Source: Parasporobacterium sp. (GTDB lineage Bacteria > Bacillota > Clostridia > Lachnospirales > Lachnospiraceae). Taken from it: a stretch of DNA of 64,000 nucleotides. The notes below the pieces were generated by a model. It was not told where the DNA came from. It ran no database searches and saw nothing but the letters and a program-made list of their open reading frames with translations. Made by a program: the position numbers and the translations under genes. Below, one piece after another: positions 19,914 through 28,766 of this stretch (position 1 is the first letter of the stretch; each line of letters begins with the position of its first letter). The stretch is taken from positions 22,776-86,775 of the forward strand of contig JAFUBX010000120.1 in assembly GCA_017459985.1 (NCBI GenBank), in the 5' to 3' direction.

Positions 19914-20711
19914 ATGCTGACTGCAACCAAACAATCGATAACCGGATACTGGATCGAGCCTCTGAAGAAGAACATTTATTCTCTGGAGGAGATCAATTAT
20001 TTTCTGTACCATCACATTGATCTGGTTTACAGAGAGTTTTTCAATGAGCAGCTGTTCGACTATATAGAAAAGGAACTGCAGCAGCCTGTCATGGCGGACG
20101 ATCTGAGAAAGATTGCGGAACGAAAGGGAGACACCGGGGAATTTGTCCGATATCTTCTGAATGAGTCCTATTATTATAACAGCCGGGAGCTGGCGGAGAT
20201 CTCCGGTTTGGTTGCCGCCATCGATACTATGGGACAGGCAGAGCGGTTTAAGATCCAGGGGGATTCCTGGTATAAGTCCGGACAGCTTGAATCGGCGCTG
20301 CGGTGTTATCTTGAAGCCCTGAAATACCGTGGGACCGAAGATGTGGGAGATGCGTTTTATGCCAGAGTGTCCTATGCCATCGGAACAATTTACGCCATGC
20401 AGTTTATGTGCAAAAGCGCGAATACCTTCTTCTCCTATGCCTATGATCTGTCTCCGGATCCGGCGTTTGCCAGGGCGTGCCTGTATATGAGCATACTGGC
20501 CGGGGATGATGAGGAGCTGCTGTCTTCCATTGTGAAGTACAAGGTCAGTGACGACTATTTGGATACCATTAAGGAACGGGTCGCCGCCACACGGGCGGAG
20601 ATCGAAGCCTCGGATGAGATGCGGGACTTCTCCGGGAATCTGGAACACAGCGAATATGCGGAGGAACTTCTGCAATTGTGGAAAAACAAGTATTATACAA
20701 TGCTGAAATAA
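19914..20711 (+). CDS. Tetratricopeptide-repeat protein next to DUF5716/DUF5717
   Basis: 265 residues, cytoplasmic. First 95 residues contain an acidic helical region (KKNIYSLEEINYFLYHHIDLVYREFFNEQLFDYI, split in the family as a docking domain is possible). From about residue 110, TPR-like helices: GDSWYKSGQLESALRCYLEALK and ARVSYAIGTIYAMQF and YDLSPDPAFARACLYMS. Starts 3 bases after the DUF5716 stop, so it belongs to the same operon. TPR proteins are typical Hsp70 partners, which supports a chaperone-like complex, but that is inference. Confidence 0.75.
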   Translation: MLTATKQSITGYWIEPLKKNIYSLEEINYFLYHHIDLVYREFFNEQLFDYIEKELQQPVMADDLRKIAERKGDTGEFVRYLLNESYYYNSRELAEISGLVAAIDTMGQAERFKIQGDSWYKSGQLESALRCYLEALKYRGTEDVGDAFYARVSYAIGTIYAMQFMCKSANTFFSYAYDLSPDPAFARACLYMSILAGDDEELLSSIVKYKVSDDYLDTIKERVAATRAEIEASDEMRDFSGNLEHSEYAEELLQLWKNKYYTMLK

Positions 20712-20733
20712 ATGAAAAAGGAAATGAATTGTA

Positions 20734-23391
20734 ATGAAAGAACTTGCCAAAACCTATAATCCAAAGGAGATTGAACAGAAAATCTACGATAACTGGCTGG
20801 AACAGAAGTATTTTCATGCATCCTGCGATGAAAATAAAAAGCCATTTACCATCGTGATGCCGCCTCCGAATATCACAGGACAGCTGCATATGGGTCATGC
20901 GCTCAATAATACCCTGCAGGACATCGTGATCCGGCAGAAACGGATGCAGGGCTATGACGCCCTGTGGCAGCCGGGGTGTGATCACGCATCCATCGCGACG
21001 GAGGTCAAGATCATTGAAAGCCTGAAGAAGGAAGGCATTGACAAGCATGATCTGGGCAGAGAAAAATTTCTGGAAAAAGCCTGGCAGTGGAAGGAAGAAT
21101 ACGGCGGCCGGATAGTAAATCAGCTGAAGAAACTGGGATCCTCCGCGGACTGGGACCGGGAACGGTTTACCATGGATGAAGGCCTGTCCCGGGCAGTTCT
21201 GGAAGTCTTTATCAAAATGTATGAGAAGGGCCTGATCTACAAGGGAACGAAGATCATCAACTGGTGCCCGATGTGCCAGACGACGGTGTCCGACGCGGAA
21301 GTGGAACATAAAGATACGAAGGGCCATTTCTGGCATATCAATTATCCGATCAAAGGAGAGGACCGCTGTATCGAGATCGCGACGACCCGGCCGGAAACCA
21401 TGTTGGGAGATACGGCTGTTGTTGTACATCCGGATGATGACCGGTATAAGGATCTGATCGGCAAAACCGCCATTCTTCCCATCGTGAACCGGGAGCTTCC
21501 GATTATCGCGGATACTTATATCGATATGGAAGTGGGGACCGGAGCGATGAAAGTGACGCCGGCCCACGATCCCAATGACTTTGAACTGGGCAGACGATAT
21601 GGCCTGGAGGAGATCTGCGTCTTTACCGATGACGGATATATCAATGAACAGGGCGGCAAATATCAGGGAATGTCCACAATGGAATGCCGCAAGGCCATTG
21701 TAAAGGAACTGGAAGAGCTGGGGCTCCTGGTGAAAGTAAAGGAATACGAGCACAGCGTCGGTCATCACGACCGCTGCGGATGTATCATCGAACCCATGAT
21801 CAAACAGCAGTGGTTTGTCAAAATGGACGAACTGATCAAGCCGGCGATCAAAGCCGTTGATGAAGGGGAAGTCCGGCTGATCCCTGCCCGTATGAGCAAA
21901 CTGTATCACAACTGGACAGATAATATCCGTGACTGGTGTATTTCCAGACAGCTGTGGTGGGGACATCGGATTCCGGCCTATTACTGCGACAGCTGCGGAC
22001 ATATGGTGGTTGCCCGGGAATGCCCGGATCAGTGTCCGTCCTGTCAGGGCACATCCTTCCATCAGGATGAGGATTGCCTGGATACCTGGTTTTCTTCCGC
22101 ACTGTGGCCCTTCAGTACGTTGGGCTGGCCGGATGAGACTCCGGAGCTGAAGCATTTTTATCCGACCAATCTGCTGATCACCGGATACGATATTATCTTT
22201 TTCTGGGTGATCCGTATGATCTTTTCCGGCTACGAGCAGATGGGAGAACGGCCCTTTGACGCGGTGCTGTTCACCGGTCTTGTCCGGGATGATCAGGGAC
22301 GGAAGATGAGCAAGTCTCTCGGCAACGGCATTGATCCGCTGGAGGTCATCGATAAGTACGGCGCGGATGCGCTCCGGTTTACGCTGGTGACCGGAAACGC
22401 CCCTGGAAATGACATGCGTTTTTACTGGGAGCGGGTCGAGGCAAACCGCAACTTTGCCAATAAGATCTGGAACGCGTCCCGGTTTATCCTGATGAATATG
22501 CCGGAGGAAGGGGTATCCTTTACGAATACGGACGCCCTGACGGATGCGGATAAATGGATCCTGTCCAAAGCAAATCAGCTGATCCGTGTGGTTACGGAGA
22601 ACATGGACAAATATGAGATCGGCATGGCAGCAGACAAACTTTATGAGTTTATCTGGGATGAGCTGTGTGACTGGTACATCGAGATGGTAAAGCCAAGACT
22701 TCGGGGAGAGGACGAGGACAGCCGGCAGGCAGCGCTTTATACTCTGCAGACGGTGCTGATGATCTCTCTGAAACTGCTGCATCCGTATATGCCCTTCGTG
22801 ACGGAGGCGATTTACGGCTCCCTGCAGCCGCTGGCCAGCGACCGGTATCCGGAGGAATCTATTATGATTTCCACGTGGCCGGAGTATGATGCCTCCATGG
22901 ATTACGGGGCGGAACAGGCCCGGACAGAACTGATCAAGGAAGCCGTCCGCGGGATCCGGAATGTCCGGTCCGGTATGAATGTGCCACTGTCCCGCAAAGC
23001 CAAAGTGTATGTTGTGTCGGATTCCGAAACGATCCGGGATACCTTTGAAAAGGGCCGGGAGTTCTTTGCAACCCTTGCAAAAGCCAGCGAAGTTTCGGTT
23101 CAGGAAAGCCAGGAAGGAATTTCAAAAGATGCCTTGTCAGTTCAGTTAGCTGGTGCTACTATATACATTCCATTGGAAGATCTTGTGGATATTGACAAGG
23201 AGATCGAAAGACTGACCGCAGAGAAAGAGCGCCTGGAGGGGGAACTGAAGCGCGTGAACGGCATGCTTTCCAATGAACGGTTCCTGTCCAAAGCCCCCGA
23301 GTCCAAGGTACAGGAAGAACAGGCAAAGAAAGAGAAATACGAAAAGATGATGGAGCAGGTGGAAAGCCAGCTGGCATCACTGAGAAAATAA
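20734..23391 (+). CDS. valS: Valyl-tRNA synthetase
   Basis: Class I synthetase charging tRNA-Val, 885 residues as usual. HIGH signature region PPPNITGQLHMGHALNN at about 43-59 (HMGH), editing (CP1) domain with the TTRPETMLGDTAVVVHP motif, KMSKS signature [17 protein letters not shown] near 522, anticodon-binding domain, and a C-terminal coiled coil (about 810-885, heptad-rich Glu/Lys) that is specific to ValRS. Only 22 bases follow the TPR gene, so there is no room for a T-box leader; expression depends on the upstream run. Ribosome binding site AAAAGGAAATG. Confidence 0.98.
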   Translation: MKELAKTYNPKEIEQKIYDNWLEQKYFHASCDENKKPFTIVMPPPNITGQLHMGHALNNTLQDIVIRQKRMQGYDALWQPGCDHASIATEVKIIESLKKEGIDKHDLGREKFLEKAWQWKEEYGGRIVNQLKKLGSSADWDRERFTMDEGLSRAVLEVFIKMYEKGLIYKGTKIINWCPMCQTTVSDAEVEHKDTKGHFWHINYPIKGEDRCIEIATTRPETMLGDTAVVVHPDDDRYKDLIGKTAILPIVNRELPIIADTYIDMEVGTGAMKVTPAHDPNDFELGRRYGLEEICVFTDDGYINEQGGKYQGMSTMECRKAIVKELEELGLLVKVKEYEHSVGHHDRCGCIIEPMIKQQWFVKMDELIKPAIKAVDEGEVRLIPARMSKLYHNWTDNIRDWCISRQLWWGHRIPAYYCDSCGHMVVARECPDQCPSCQGTSFHQDEDCLDTWFSSALWPFSTLGWPDETPELKHFYPTNLLITGYDIIFFWVIRMIFSGYEQMGERPFDAVLFTGLVRDDQGRKMSKSLGNGIDPLEVIDKYGADALRFTLVTGNAPGNDMRFYWERVEANRNFANKIWNASRFILMNMPEEGVSFTNTDALTDADKWILSKANQLIRVVTENMDKYEIGMAADKLYEFIWDELCDWYIEMVKPRLRGEDEDSRQAALYTLQTVLMISLKLLHPYMPFVTEAIYGSLQPLASDRYPEESIMISTWPEYDASMDYGAEQARTELIKEAVRGIRNVRSGMNVPLSRKAKVYVVSDSETIRDTFEKGREFFATLAKASEVSVQESQEGISKDALSVQLAGATIYIPLEDLVDIDKEIERLTAEKERLEGELKRVNGMLSNERFLSKAPESKVQEEQAKKEKYEKMMEQVESQLASLRK

Positions 23392-23421
23392 GAGATATTC
23401 GTAAAAGATAAGAGGGATAAG

Positions 23422-23571
23422 ATGATTAATTTTGACGAGGCAATCAAACAGTTTCATCCGAGCCTGGAAATCAACGAGGTGGAACAGGCGGTAAAGAAGG
23501 AAAATGCAGTAGAAGACATCACGGATATCATGCTGGAGGTCATGAACCAGGCATCCAAGAAGGGCAAATAG
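23422..23571 (+). CDS. 49-residue hypothetical protein
   Basis: Short frame between valS and the zinc-ribbon/TPR gene, starting MINFDEAIKQFHPSLEI and ending NQASKKGK. It has a strong ribosome binding site (AGAGGGA, 7 bases before ATG) and ends 1 base before the next ATG. Acidic, helical, no cysteines, no membrane segment. Tight packing on both sides makes it credible as a real gene. No family recognised; placement suggests it may be a small partner of the following protein. Confidence 0.6.
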   Translation: MINFDEAIKQFHPSLEINEVEQAVKKENAVEDITDIMLEVMNQASKKGK

Positions 23572-23572
23572 G

Positions 23573-25015
23573 ATGAAGTGTTATAAGTGCGGAAGCTTTT
23601 TATATGATGGTGAGTTCTGCAGCACCTGCGGAGCGGATGTTACGGTTTACCGGGAGATCGTTCTGAAATCGAATGATTTCTATAACAGCGGACTGGAGTA
23701 TGCCAGGGACCGGAATCTCAGCAAGGCGATTGAACATCTGAATCTCAGCCTGAAGCTGTATAAGGGAAATATCAATTCCCACAATCTTCTGGGACTGGTC
23801 TATTTTGAGACCGGAGAATACACACTGGGATTTGCGCACTGGGTGATCAGCAAGAATATTCAGCCGGAGAATAATCTGGCCAATATGTTTTTGGATCTGG
23901 TGCAGGAAGATAAAGCCTATTTTGATTCCATTAATTCCAATATCAAAAAATACAACAAGGCCATCAGCTATGTAGAGCAGGAAAGCTATGATCTTGCGGA
24001 GATTCAGCTGAAGAAGATCCTCAATGACAATACGGTCCATATGGTGAAGGCTTACCAGCTCTCTGCTTTGCTGCGGATCCGGAAAAAGAAATATGCAGCG
24101 GCCAGGAAGATCCTGGAACGGGCGCAGGCCATTGACGCTGGGGATCCGACGACCATTGCCTATATGACAGCAGTCAACAGTCAGATTAAAAATGAAGAGA
24201 AGGATCTGACCCCCGGAGAACTGAAAACCAAGCATCTGCAGGAAAACGCGGAGGAAGACCTTCATTCTCCGTTATCCGGAGACGACGTAATCATTCCGAA
24301 GTCTTCCTATAAGGAATACAATCCGACAACCGTTGCGATCATTCAGATCCTGATTGGATTTATCGTCGGCGCGGCATTGATCTTTTTCGTCGTTGTTCCT
24401 GCCAAGACCAATTCGATCCGGAACGAAGCGGCTGCCACCCAGTCCGGACTGGAGGCGCAGATCGCTCAGCTGACGGAAGAAAATGCAAGACTCAGCACTC
24501 CTGCAGTTACGGAGCCGGAGTCACAGGCAGCACAGGATGAAGCTGCTTCCGGCAGTGCGGAGCCCCAGACAACCTCCGAAGAGGACGCTCGGAAAGAAGA
24601 AACCGCGAAGAAGGATGAAGCCCTTTTGCTGGAGGCCTATGCGGCTTATCAGGACGGCGATATCGAAACCAGCGGAAACAAGCTGCTGGAGATCACGGAT
24701 GCCAGTGTGTTTGATGCCGGTAATAAAGCGATCTATGACGCCATCAGTTATACGAAAGACGTCGTACCGGATTACTGGTATAACGGCGCTGTAAGACTGT
24801 TTGAAGAAAACAATTTCGAAGAGGCGCTGAAGGAATTTACCCGGGTTTATGAAGTGGCCAATACTACCGGAGAATCTCTGTATTACATGGGTCTGTGCCA
24901 TTACAACCTGGATCAGTATGAGGAAGCAACCGCCAGGTTTCAGGAATATCTGGATACCTTCCCGGAAGGACCCCATGTAAACGAATGTGAGTACCTGATC
25001 GTGCAGATGAGTTAG
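23573..25015 (+). CDS. Zinc-ribbon and TPR membrane protein
   Basis: 480 residues in clear sections. Residues 1-22 form a zinc ribbon (CYKC ... CSTC). Residues 30-210 are TPR helices (KAIEHLNLSLKLYKGNINSHNLLGLVYFETGEY). One membrane segment lies near 254-275 (IIQILIGFIVGAALIFFVVV). It is followed by a coiled coil (QSGLEAQIAQLTEENARL), a Glu/Ala-rich linker, and a second TPR set near 400-475 like YbgF (EEALKEFTRVYEVANTTGESLYYMGLCHY). The first TPR set would face the cytoplasm and the second the outside. Downstream of the DUF5717/DUF5716/TPR genes and valS; probably a membrane anchor for a related process. Confidence 0.75.
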   Translation: MKCYKCGSFLYDGEFCSTCGADVTVYREIVLKSNDFYNSGLEYARDRNLSKAIEHLNLSLKLYKGNINSHNLLGLVYFETGEYTLGFAHWVISKNIQPENNLANMFLDLVQEDKAYFDSINSNIKKYNKAISYVEQESYDLAEIQLKKILNDNTVHMVKAYQLSALLRIRKKKYAAARKILERAQAIDAGDPTTIAYMTAVNSQIKNEEKDLTPGELKTKHLQENAEEDLHSPLSGDDVIIPKSSYKEYNPTTVAIIQILIGFIVGAALIFFVVVPAKTNSIRNEAAATQSGLEAQIAQLTEENARLSTPAVTEPESQAAQDEAASGSAEPQTTSEEDARKEETAKKDEALLLEAYAAYQDGDIETSGNKLLEITDASVFDAGNKAIYDAISYTKDVVPDYWYNGAVRLFEENNFEEALKEFTRVYEVANTTGESLYYMGLCHYNLDQYEEATARFQEYLDTFPEGPHVNECEYLIVQMS

Positions 25016-25054
25016 GCGCCTGCGTCAAAGTAACAGCGCTGAAGGCTGTATGAA

Positions 25055-25723
25055 TCAGAAACAGTAGGGGACCGGGCAGCCCTCTTTGATGATATAGGCT
25101 GTCGGTTCAGAAAGTTCAAGATTCGCGGAGGCATTGGTTGCCTCCGTGATTTTTGTAATTACAGAATCCTTAAGAGCTTCCGGAATCGTAACATGAAATG
25201 TGACATCCGCATCATAAATGGTGTCAACGACCGGGATCTCCAGCTGATTTAGAAGGTACTGTATTTTGCCGGAAAACGAATAACTGCAGCCGATCCGGAC
25301 GGGAAACGCACAGAACACCCCGGAGGAATGGCCGGATATTTCCGCCTGCTTCAGACCTTCCTGCGCAGCCTCGGTGTATGCCCGGAGCAGGCCTCCGGTT
25401 CCCAGAAGTATTCCGCCGAAATACCGGGTCACCACAATCAGTGTATTGTGATATCCCTGCTTGCTGATCACTTCCAGAATCGGCTTTCCCGCCGTTCCCT
25501 GGGGTTCTTTGTCATCGGAGAACCGTTGGATTTCATTCCGTTCTCCCAGGACATAGGCGTAGCAATTATGCCTGGCATCATAATATTTTTTGCGGATTGA
25601 TTCCAGAATGGCAAGAGCCTCCGGCTCCGAATGGATTTCGAAGACATTTGCAATAAATCTTGACTTTTTCTCAGTGATCTCGCCCTGTGTCTGGCCGATC
25701 AGTACCCGGGTCTGTTCATTCAT
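25055..25723 (-). CDS. YigZ/IMPACT-family protein
   Basis: 222 residues, two domains: N-terminal IMPACT/UPF0029 domain (residues 15-120, with KKSRFIANVF, DARHNCYAYVLG, SDDKEPQGTAGKP and TRYFGGILLGTGGLLRAY) and a C-terminal EF-G-V-like domain (about 140-205). Orthologue of YigZ, which in bacteria is uncharacterised; the eukaryotic IMPACT binds the translation regulator GCN1. A promoter at 25730-25758 places the start of transcription at or next to the ATG, and no ribosome binding site is close to the ATG, so the mRNA may be leaderless. Confidence 0.9.
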   Translation of the reverse strand: MNEQTRVLIGQTQGEITEKKSRFIANVFEIHSEPEALAILESIRKKYYDARHNCYAYVLGERNEIQRFSDDKEPQGTAGKPILEVISKQGYHNTLIVVTRYFGGILLGTGGLLRAYTEAAQEGLKQAEISGHSSGVFCAFPVRIGCSYSFSGKIQYLLNQLEIPVVDTIYDADVTFHVTIPEALKDSVITKITEATNASANLELSEPTAYIIKEGCPVPYCF

Positions 25724-25729
25724 GCAGTT

Positions 25730-25758
25730 ATCATACCATCATCCTTCCTGCAGGTCAA
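25730..25758 (-). promoter_or_regulatory. Promoter for yigZ, possibly giving a leaderless transcript
   Basis: Minus strand: -35 TTGACC (25758-25753), 17-base spacer, -10 TATGAT (25735-25730). Only six bases (AACTGC) lie between the -10 box and the ATG at 25723, so transcription is expected to start within a base or two of the start codon. The nearest purine-rich run, AGGAAGGA, lies inside the promoter spacer and too far from the ATG. Confidence 0.55.
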
Positions 25759-25785
25759 AGTCCGGCGGAAGGTTTATAAAATTCA

Positions 25786-25814
25786 TTGAATCTAAAGCAA
25801 ATAAATAGTAAAAT
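25786..25814 (+). promoter_or_regulatory. Promoter for the ftsK operon
   Basis: -35 TTGAAT at 25786-25791, 17-base spacer, -10 TAAAAT at 25809-25814, about 36 bases before the TTG start codon at 25857. Probably drives the long run of coupled genes that begins with ftsK. Confidence 0.6.
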
Positions 25815-25856
25815 AATATTTCTGAATAAACCAATCAATCATTTCGGAGGAAGCAT

Positions 25857-28766
25857 TTGGCTGCCAGAAATACTAAAGAAAAATCAAATAAAAAGGATAC
25901 CGGAACAAAAAGCACAGGGGCAAAGGGAACTGCTGCAAAGCAGACGAAACAGCCTGTCAGTAAGAAAAGTGTGGTAAAGACAAAGCCGCCGGTGAAGGAG
26001 CCGGAGGTACAGGAGAAAGAAAAGAAGCATCTGAGTCTCGCCGCTGCAGTGGCGCTGGGAGTGCTGTTTGCTTTTGTGCTGGAACTGAGCAATTTTAATG
26101 TGTTCGGGACCTTCGGAGGATGGGTCAAATATGGCCAGTTCGGTCTGTTCGGCGTGATGGCTTATATTTTCCCGCTTCTTGTACTGCTGGTTTTTGTTGC
26201 ATCGACTTATGAGGAAAAAAAGACCCGGGTAATCCTGTGCTGTGTTGTCATGTTTCTGATGATGACGGTGCTGTCTCATCTCGTTTCTCCGATGTCTCTC
26301 AATAATCATAACGTGCTCTCCTACTTTAAAACCTGCGCGGAGAATCTTACGGGAGGCGGGATCATCGGAGGGGCGATCGCGCTGGGACTTTATCTGCTGC
26401 TTTCCAAAACAGGCGCGATCATCATAACGATCCTGGTGATCCTGATCTGTCTGTTTTTTGTATTTGAAGATCAGATCCGGAGTCTGTTTCATTATCTTTT
26501 CTCCGAGAGCCCGGAAGATGAGGATGAGGAGGATTATGAAGAATACGAAACAGCCTACCGGGAGTACAGAGCATCCGCAAGACAGCAGCGAAGCCGGCGG
26601 AACGGGGAACTGTATAGAGGCGATGAACTGCGAAGACGTGAAGAACAGCAAAGCTACGAGGAACCGGAATTTGTCCGTCGGGGAAGTGTGAGGGCCAGAA
26701 CCTATTATGAGGATCCGGTTATTATCACGGAAGACAGGGAAGGGACGGTTATCCGCCTGGTCAGATCCCGGAAAAAGCACGGGAGGACTCAGACCGCACC
26801 GCTTACAAGAACCAATAAAAAGGCACAGCCTTTAAGGGATGGCTCTACCGATATTGTGCGAAGCACCAACAAAGCCAAGGGAATCAGCAGTGAGCTGGAT
26901 ATGCTGCCCCATAACGCAAACGGAGATGAGATCCATGAGATCACCCGAAGATCAGCGTCTGCAAAAAGGAGAAGTTCCGGACAGCCTTCACGGGATATTT
27001 TTTCCGATACGCTGATCGTACCGGAAAAGGAAGATCAGATCGAATGGAATCTCGAAAATGCTGCTGCGGTCACAAATGTCACCCAAGCCGCGGTGAACCG
27101 GAAAGCCAGAGAGGAAAAACCGGTAAAGGTCAGGAGATCAGATCCCGCCGGAGCCGGACAAAGAGAAAATACACAAAGAGAAAACACGCAGAGAGAAGAA
27201 TCTGCGGGAAAGAAAGCCGGATCTTCCCAGACCGCCACGAAGCGGCAGACTTCCTCCGAGCCCGCGTATTTCGCTCCGCCCATGGAACTGCTGTCCCGGG
27301 TGAAGGGGAAAAACCGAACATCGGAAGCGGAACTGGAGAAGATTGCTTCCAATCTGGAGATGATCCTGGAGCAGTTCGGCGTCAACGCCACCGTAACCGA
27401 TATCCAGGCCGGCCCGTCCGTCACCCGGTTTGAATTGCAGCCGGAACTGGGAACCCGTGTCAACAAAATTACGGCGCTGGCGGATGATCTGAAGCTGAAC
27501 CTGGGCGTGACAGAGATCCGGATCGAAGCTCCGATTCCCGGCAGACAGGCGGTCGGAATTGAGATCCCGAACAAAAACCGGCAGACCGTTTATATGAGAG
27601 AACTTCTGGAGGAGCCGACGCTGATCGGACATTCCTCCAAGATCGCGTTTGCCGCAGGCAAGGATATTTCGGGAAATGTGATCGTGGCAGATATTGCCAA
27701 GATGCCCCATTTGCTGGTGGCAGGCACCACAGGCTCCGGAAAATCCGTGTTCCTGAATACGATCCTGATGACCATTCTGTACAGGGCCAAACCTTCAGAG
27801 GTGGGTCTGATCATTATCGACCCGAAAAAAGTGGAATTCGGTATTTATCAGGGAATCCCCCATCTGATGAAGGATGTGGTCACGGATCCGGGACAGGCGG
27901 TCAGCACCCTGAGATGGGCGGTAAATGAAATGACCAACCGGTATCAGCGGATGCAGATGTCCTCCGTCCGGGAATTTAAATCCTATAATGCAAAGGTCGC
28001 AAAGGGAACCGTTAACCCACAGGAAGAGAACCCCCGCATGATGAATCAGATCGTCATTATCATCGACGAGTTGGCTGACCTGATGATGGTTGCAAAAAAA
28101 GAAGCAGAGGCTCTGATCTGCCGTCTGGCCCAGCTGGCCCGAGCAGCCGGAATTCACCTGATCATCGCGACTCAGAGACCTTCTGTGGATGTGGTGACCG
28201 GTCTGATCAAGGCCAATGTGCCGGCCAGAGTCGCCCTTCTGGTTTCGTCCCAGATCGACTCCCGGACGATCATCGATATGCCCGGCGCGGAAAAACTGCT
28301 GGGAAATGGCGATATGCTGTTTTATCCTACCGGATATGTGAAACCTGTCCGGGTCCAGGGAGCCTTTGTTTCCGATGACGAGATCCAGGCGACGGTGGAT
28401 TATCTGATCGACAATAACCGAAATGATTATTTCGCGGCAGAATCACAGGAGATCGAAAAATTCCTGAATTCCCAGAACCAGGATGCCGCTTCCGGTGAGT
28501 CGGAACAGTCCCAGGAGGGAAGCTCCAAATATGATGAGTTCTTCTTCGAAGCCGGCAAGCTCTGCATCGAAATGGGAAAGGCGTCTTCCAGTATGCTGCA
28601 GCGCCGGTTCAATCTGGGATTTAACCGGGCGGCCCGGATCATCGACCAGCTGGAGGAATTCGGAGCGGTGGGACCGCAGAACGGGGCAAAACCAAGAGAG
28701 ATCCTGGTGGATACCATGACCTTTGAAGAAATGTATCAGGCACTTCAAAATGGAGATTCAGGATGA
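25857..28766 (+). CDS. DNA translocase FtsK/SpoIIIE
   Basis: Membrane-anchored DNA pump that moves chromosome ends through the division or sporulation septum. 969 residues from a TTG start, chosen for the GGAGGA site 6 bases upstream. Lys-rich start, four membrane segments (about residues 60-200), a charged linker of some 300 residues with RENTQRENTQRE repeats, then the motor: Walker A GTTGSGKS near 623-630 and Walker B IVIIIDELADLMM near 732-744. The C-terminal winged-helix gamma domain (about 890-960, SSMLQRRFNLGFNRAARIID) reads polar DNA motifs. Overlaps priA by ATGA. FtsK and SpoIIIE cannot be told apart by sequence here. Confidence 0.95.
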   Translation: MAARNTKEKSNKKDTGTKSTGAKGTAAKQTKQPVSKKSVVKTKPPVKEPEVQEKEKKHLSLAAAVALGVLFAFVLELSNFNVFGTFGGWVKYGQFGLFGVMAYIFPLLVLLVFVASTYEEKKTRVILCCVVMFLMMTVLSHLVSPMSLNNHNVLSYFKTCAENLTGGGIIGGAIALGLYLLLSKTGAIIITILVILICLFFVFEDQIRSLFHYLFSESPEDEDEEDYEEYETAYREYRASARQQRSRRNGELYRGDELRRREEQQSYEEPEFVRRGSVRARTYYEDPVIITEDREGTVIRLVRSRKKHGRTQTAPLTRTNKKAQPLRDGSTDIVRSTNKAKGISSELDMLPHNANGDEIHEITRRSASAKRRSSGQPSRDIFSDTLIVPEKEDQIEWNLENAAAVTNVTQAAVNRKAREEKPVKVRRSDPAGAGQRENTQRENTQREESAGKKAGSSQTATKRQTSSEPAYFAPPMELLSRVKGKNRTSEAELEKIASNLEMILEQFGVNATVTDIQAGPSVTRFELQPELGTRVNKITALADDLKLNLGVTEIRIEAPIPGRQAVGIEIPNKNRQTVYMRELLEEPTLIGHSSKIAFAAGKDISGNVIVADIAKMPHLLVAGTTGSGKSVFLNTILMTILYRAKPSEVGLIIIDPKKVEFGIYQGIPHLMKDVVTDPGQAVSTLRWAVNEMTNRYQRMQMSSVREFKSYNAKVAKGTVNPQEENPRMMNQIVIIIDELADLMMVAKKEAEALICRLAQLARAAGIHLIIATQRPSVDVVTGLIKANVPARVALLVSSQIDSRTIIDMPGAEKLLGNGDMLFYPTGYVKPVRVQGAFVSDDEIQATVDYLIDNNRNDYFAAESQEIEKFLNSQNQDAASGESEQSQEGSSKYDEFFFEAGKLCIEMGKASSSMLQRRFNLGFNRAARIIDQLEEFGAVGPQNGAKPREILVDTMTFEEMYQALQNGDSG

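Noticed and set aside
20712-20733. T-box leader for valS
   Set aside because: The gap is only 22 bases, too short for a T-box. The same reasoning applies to leuS (37-base gap), and the thrS leader (94 bases after the terminator) is also too short for a full T-box.
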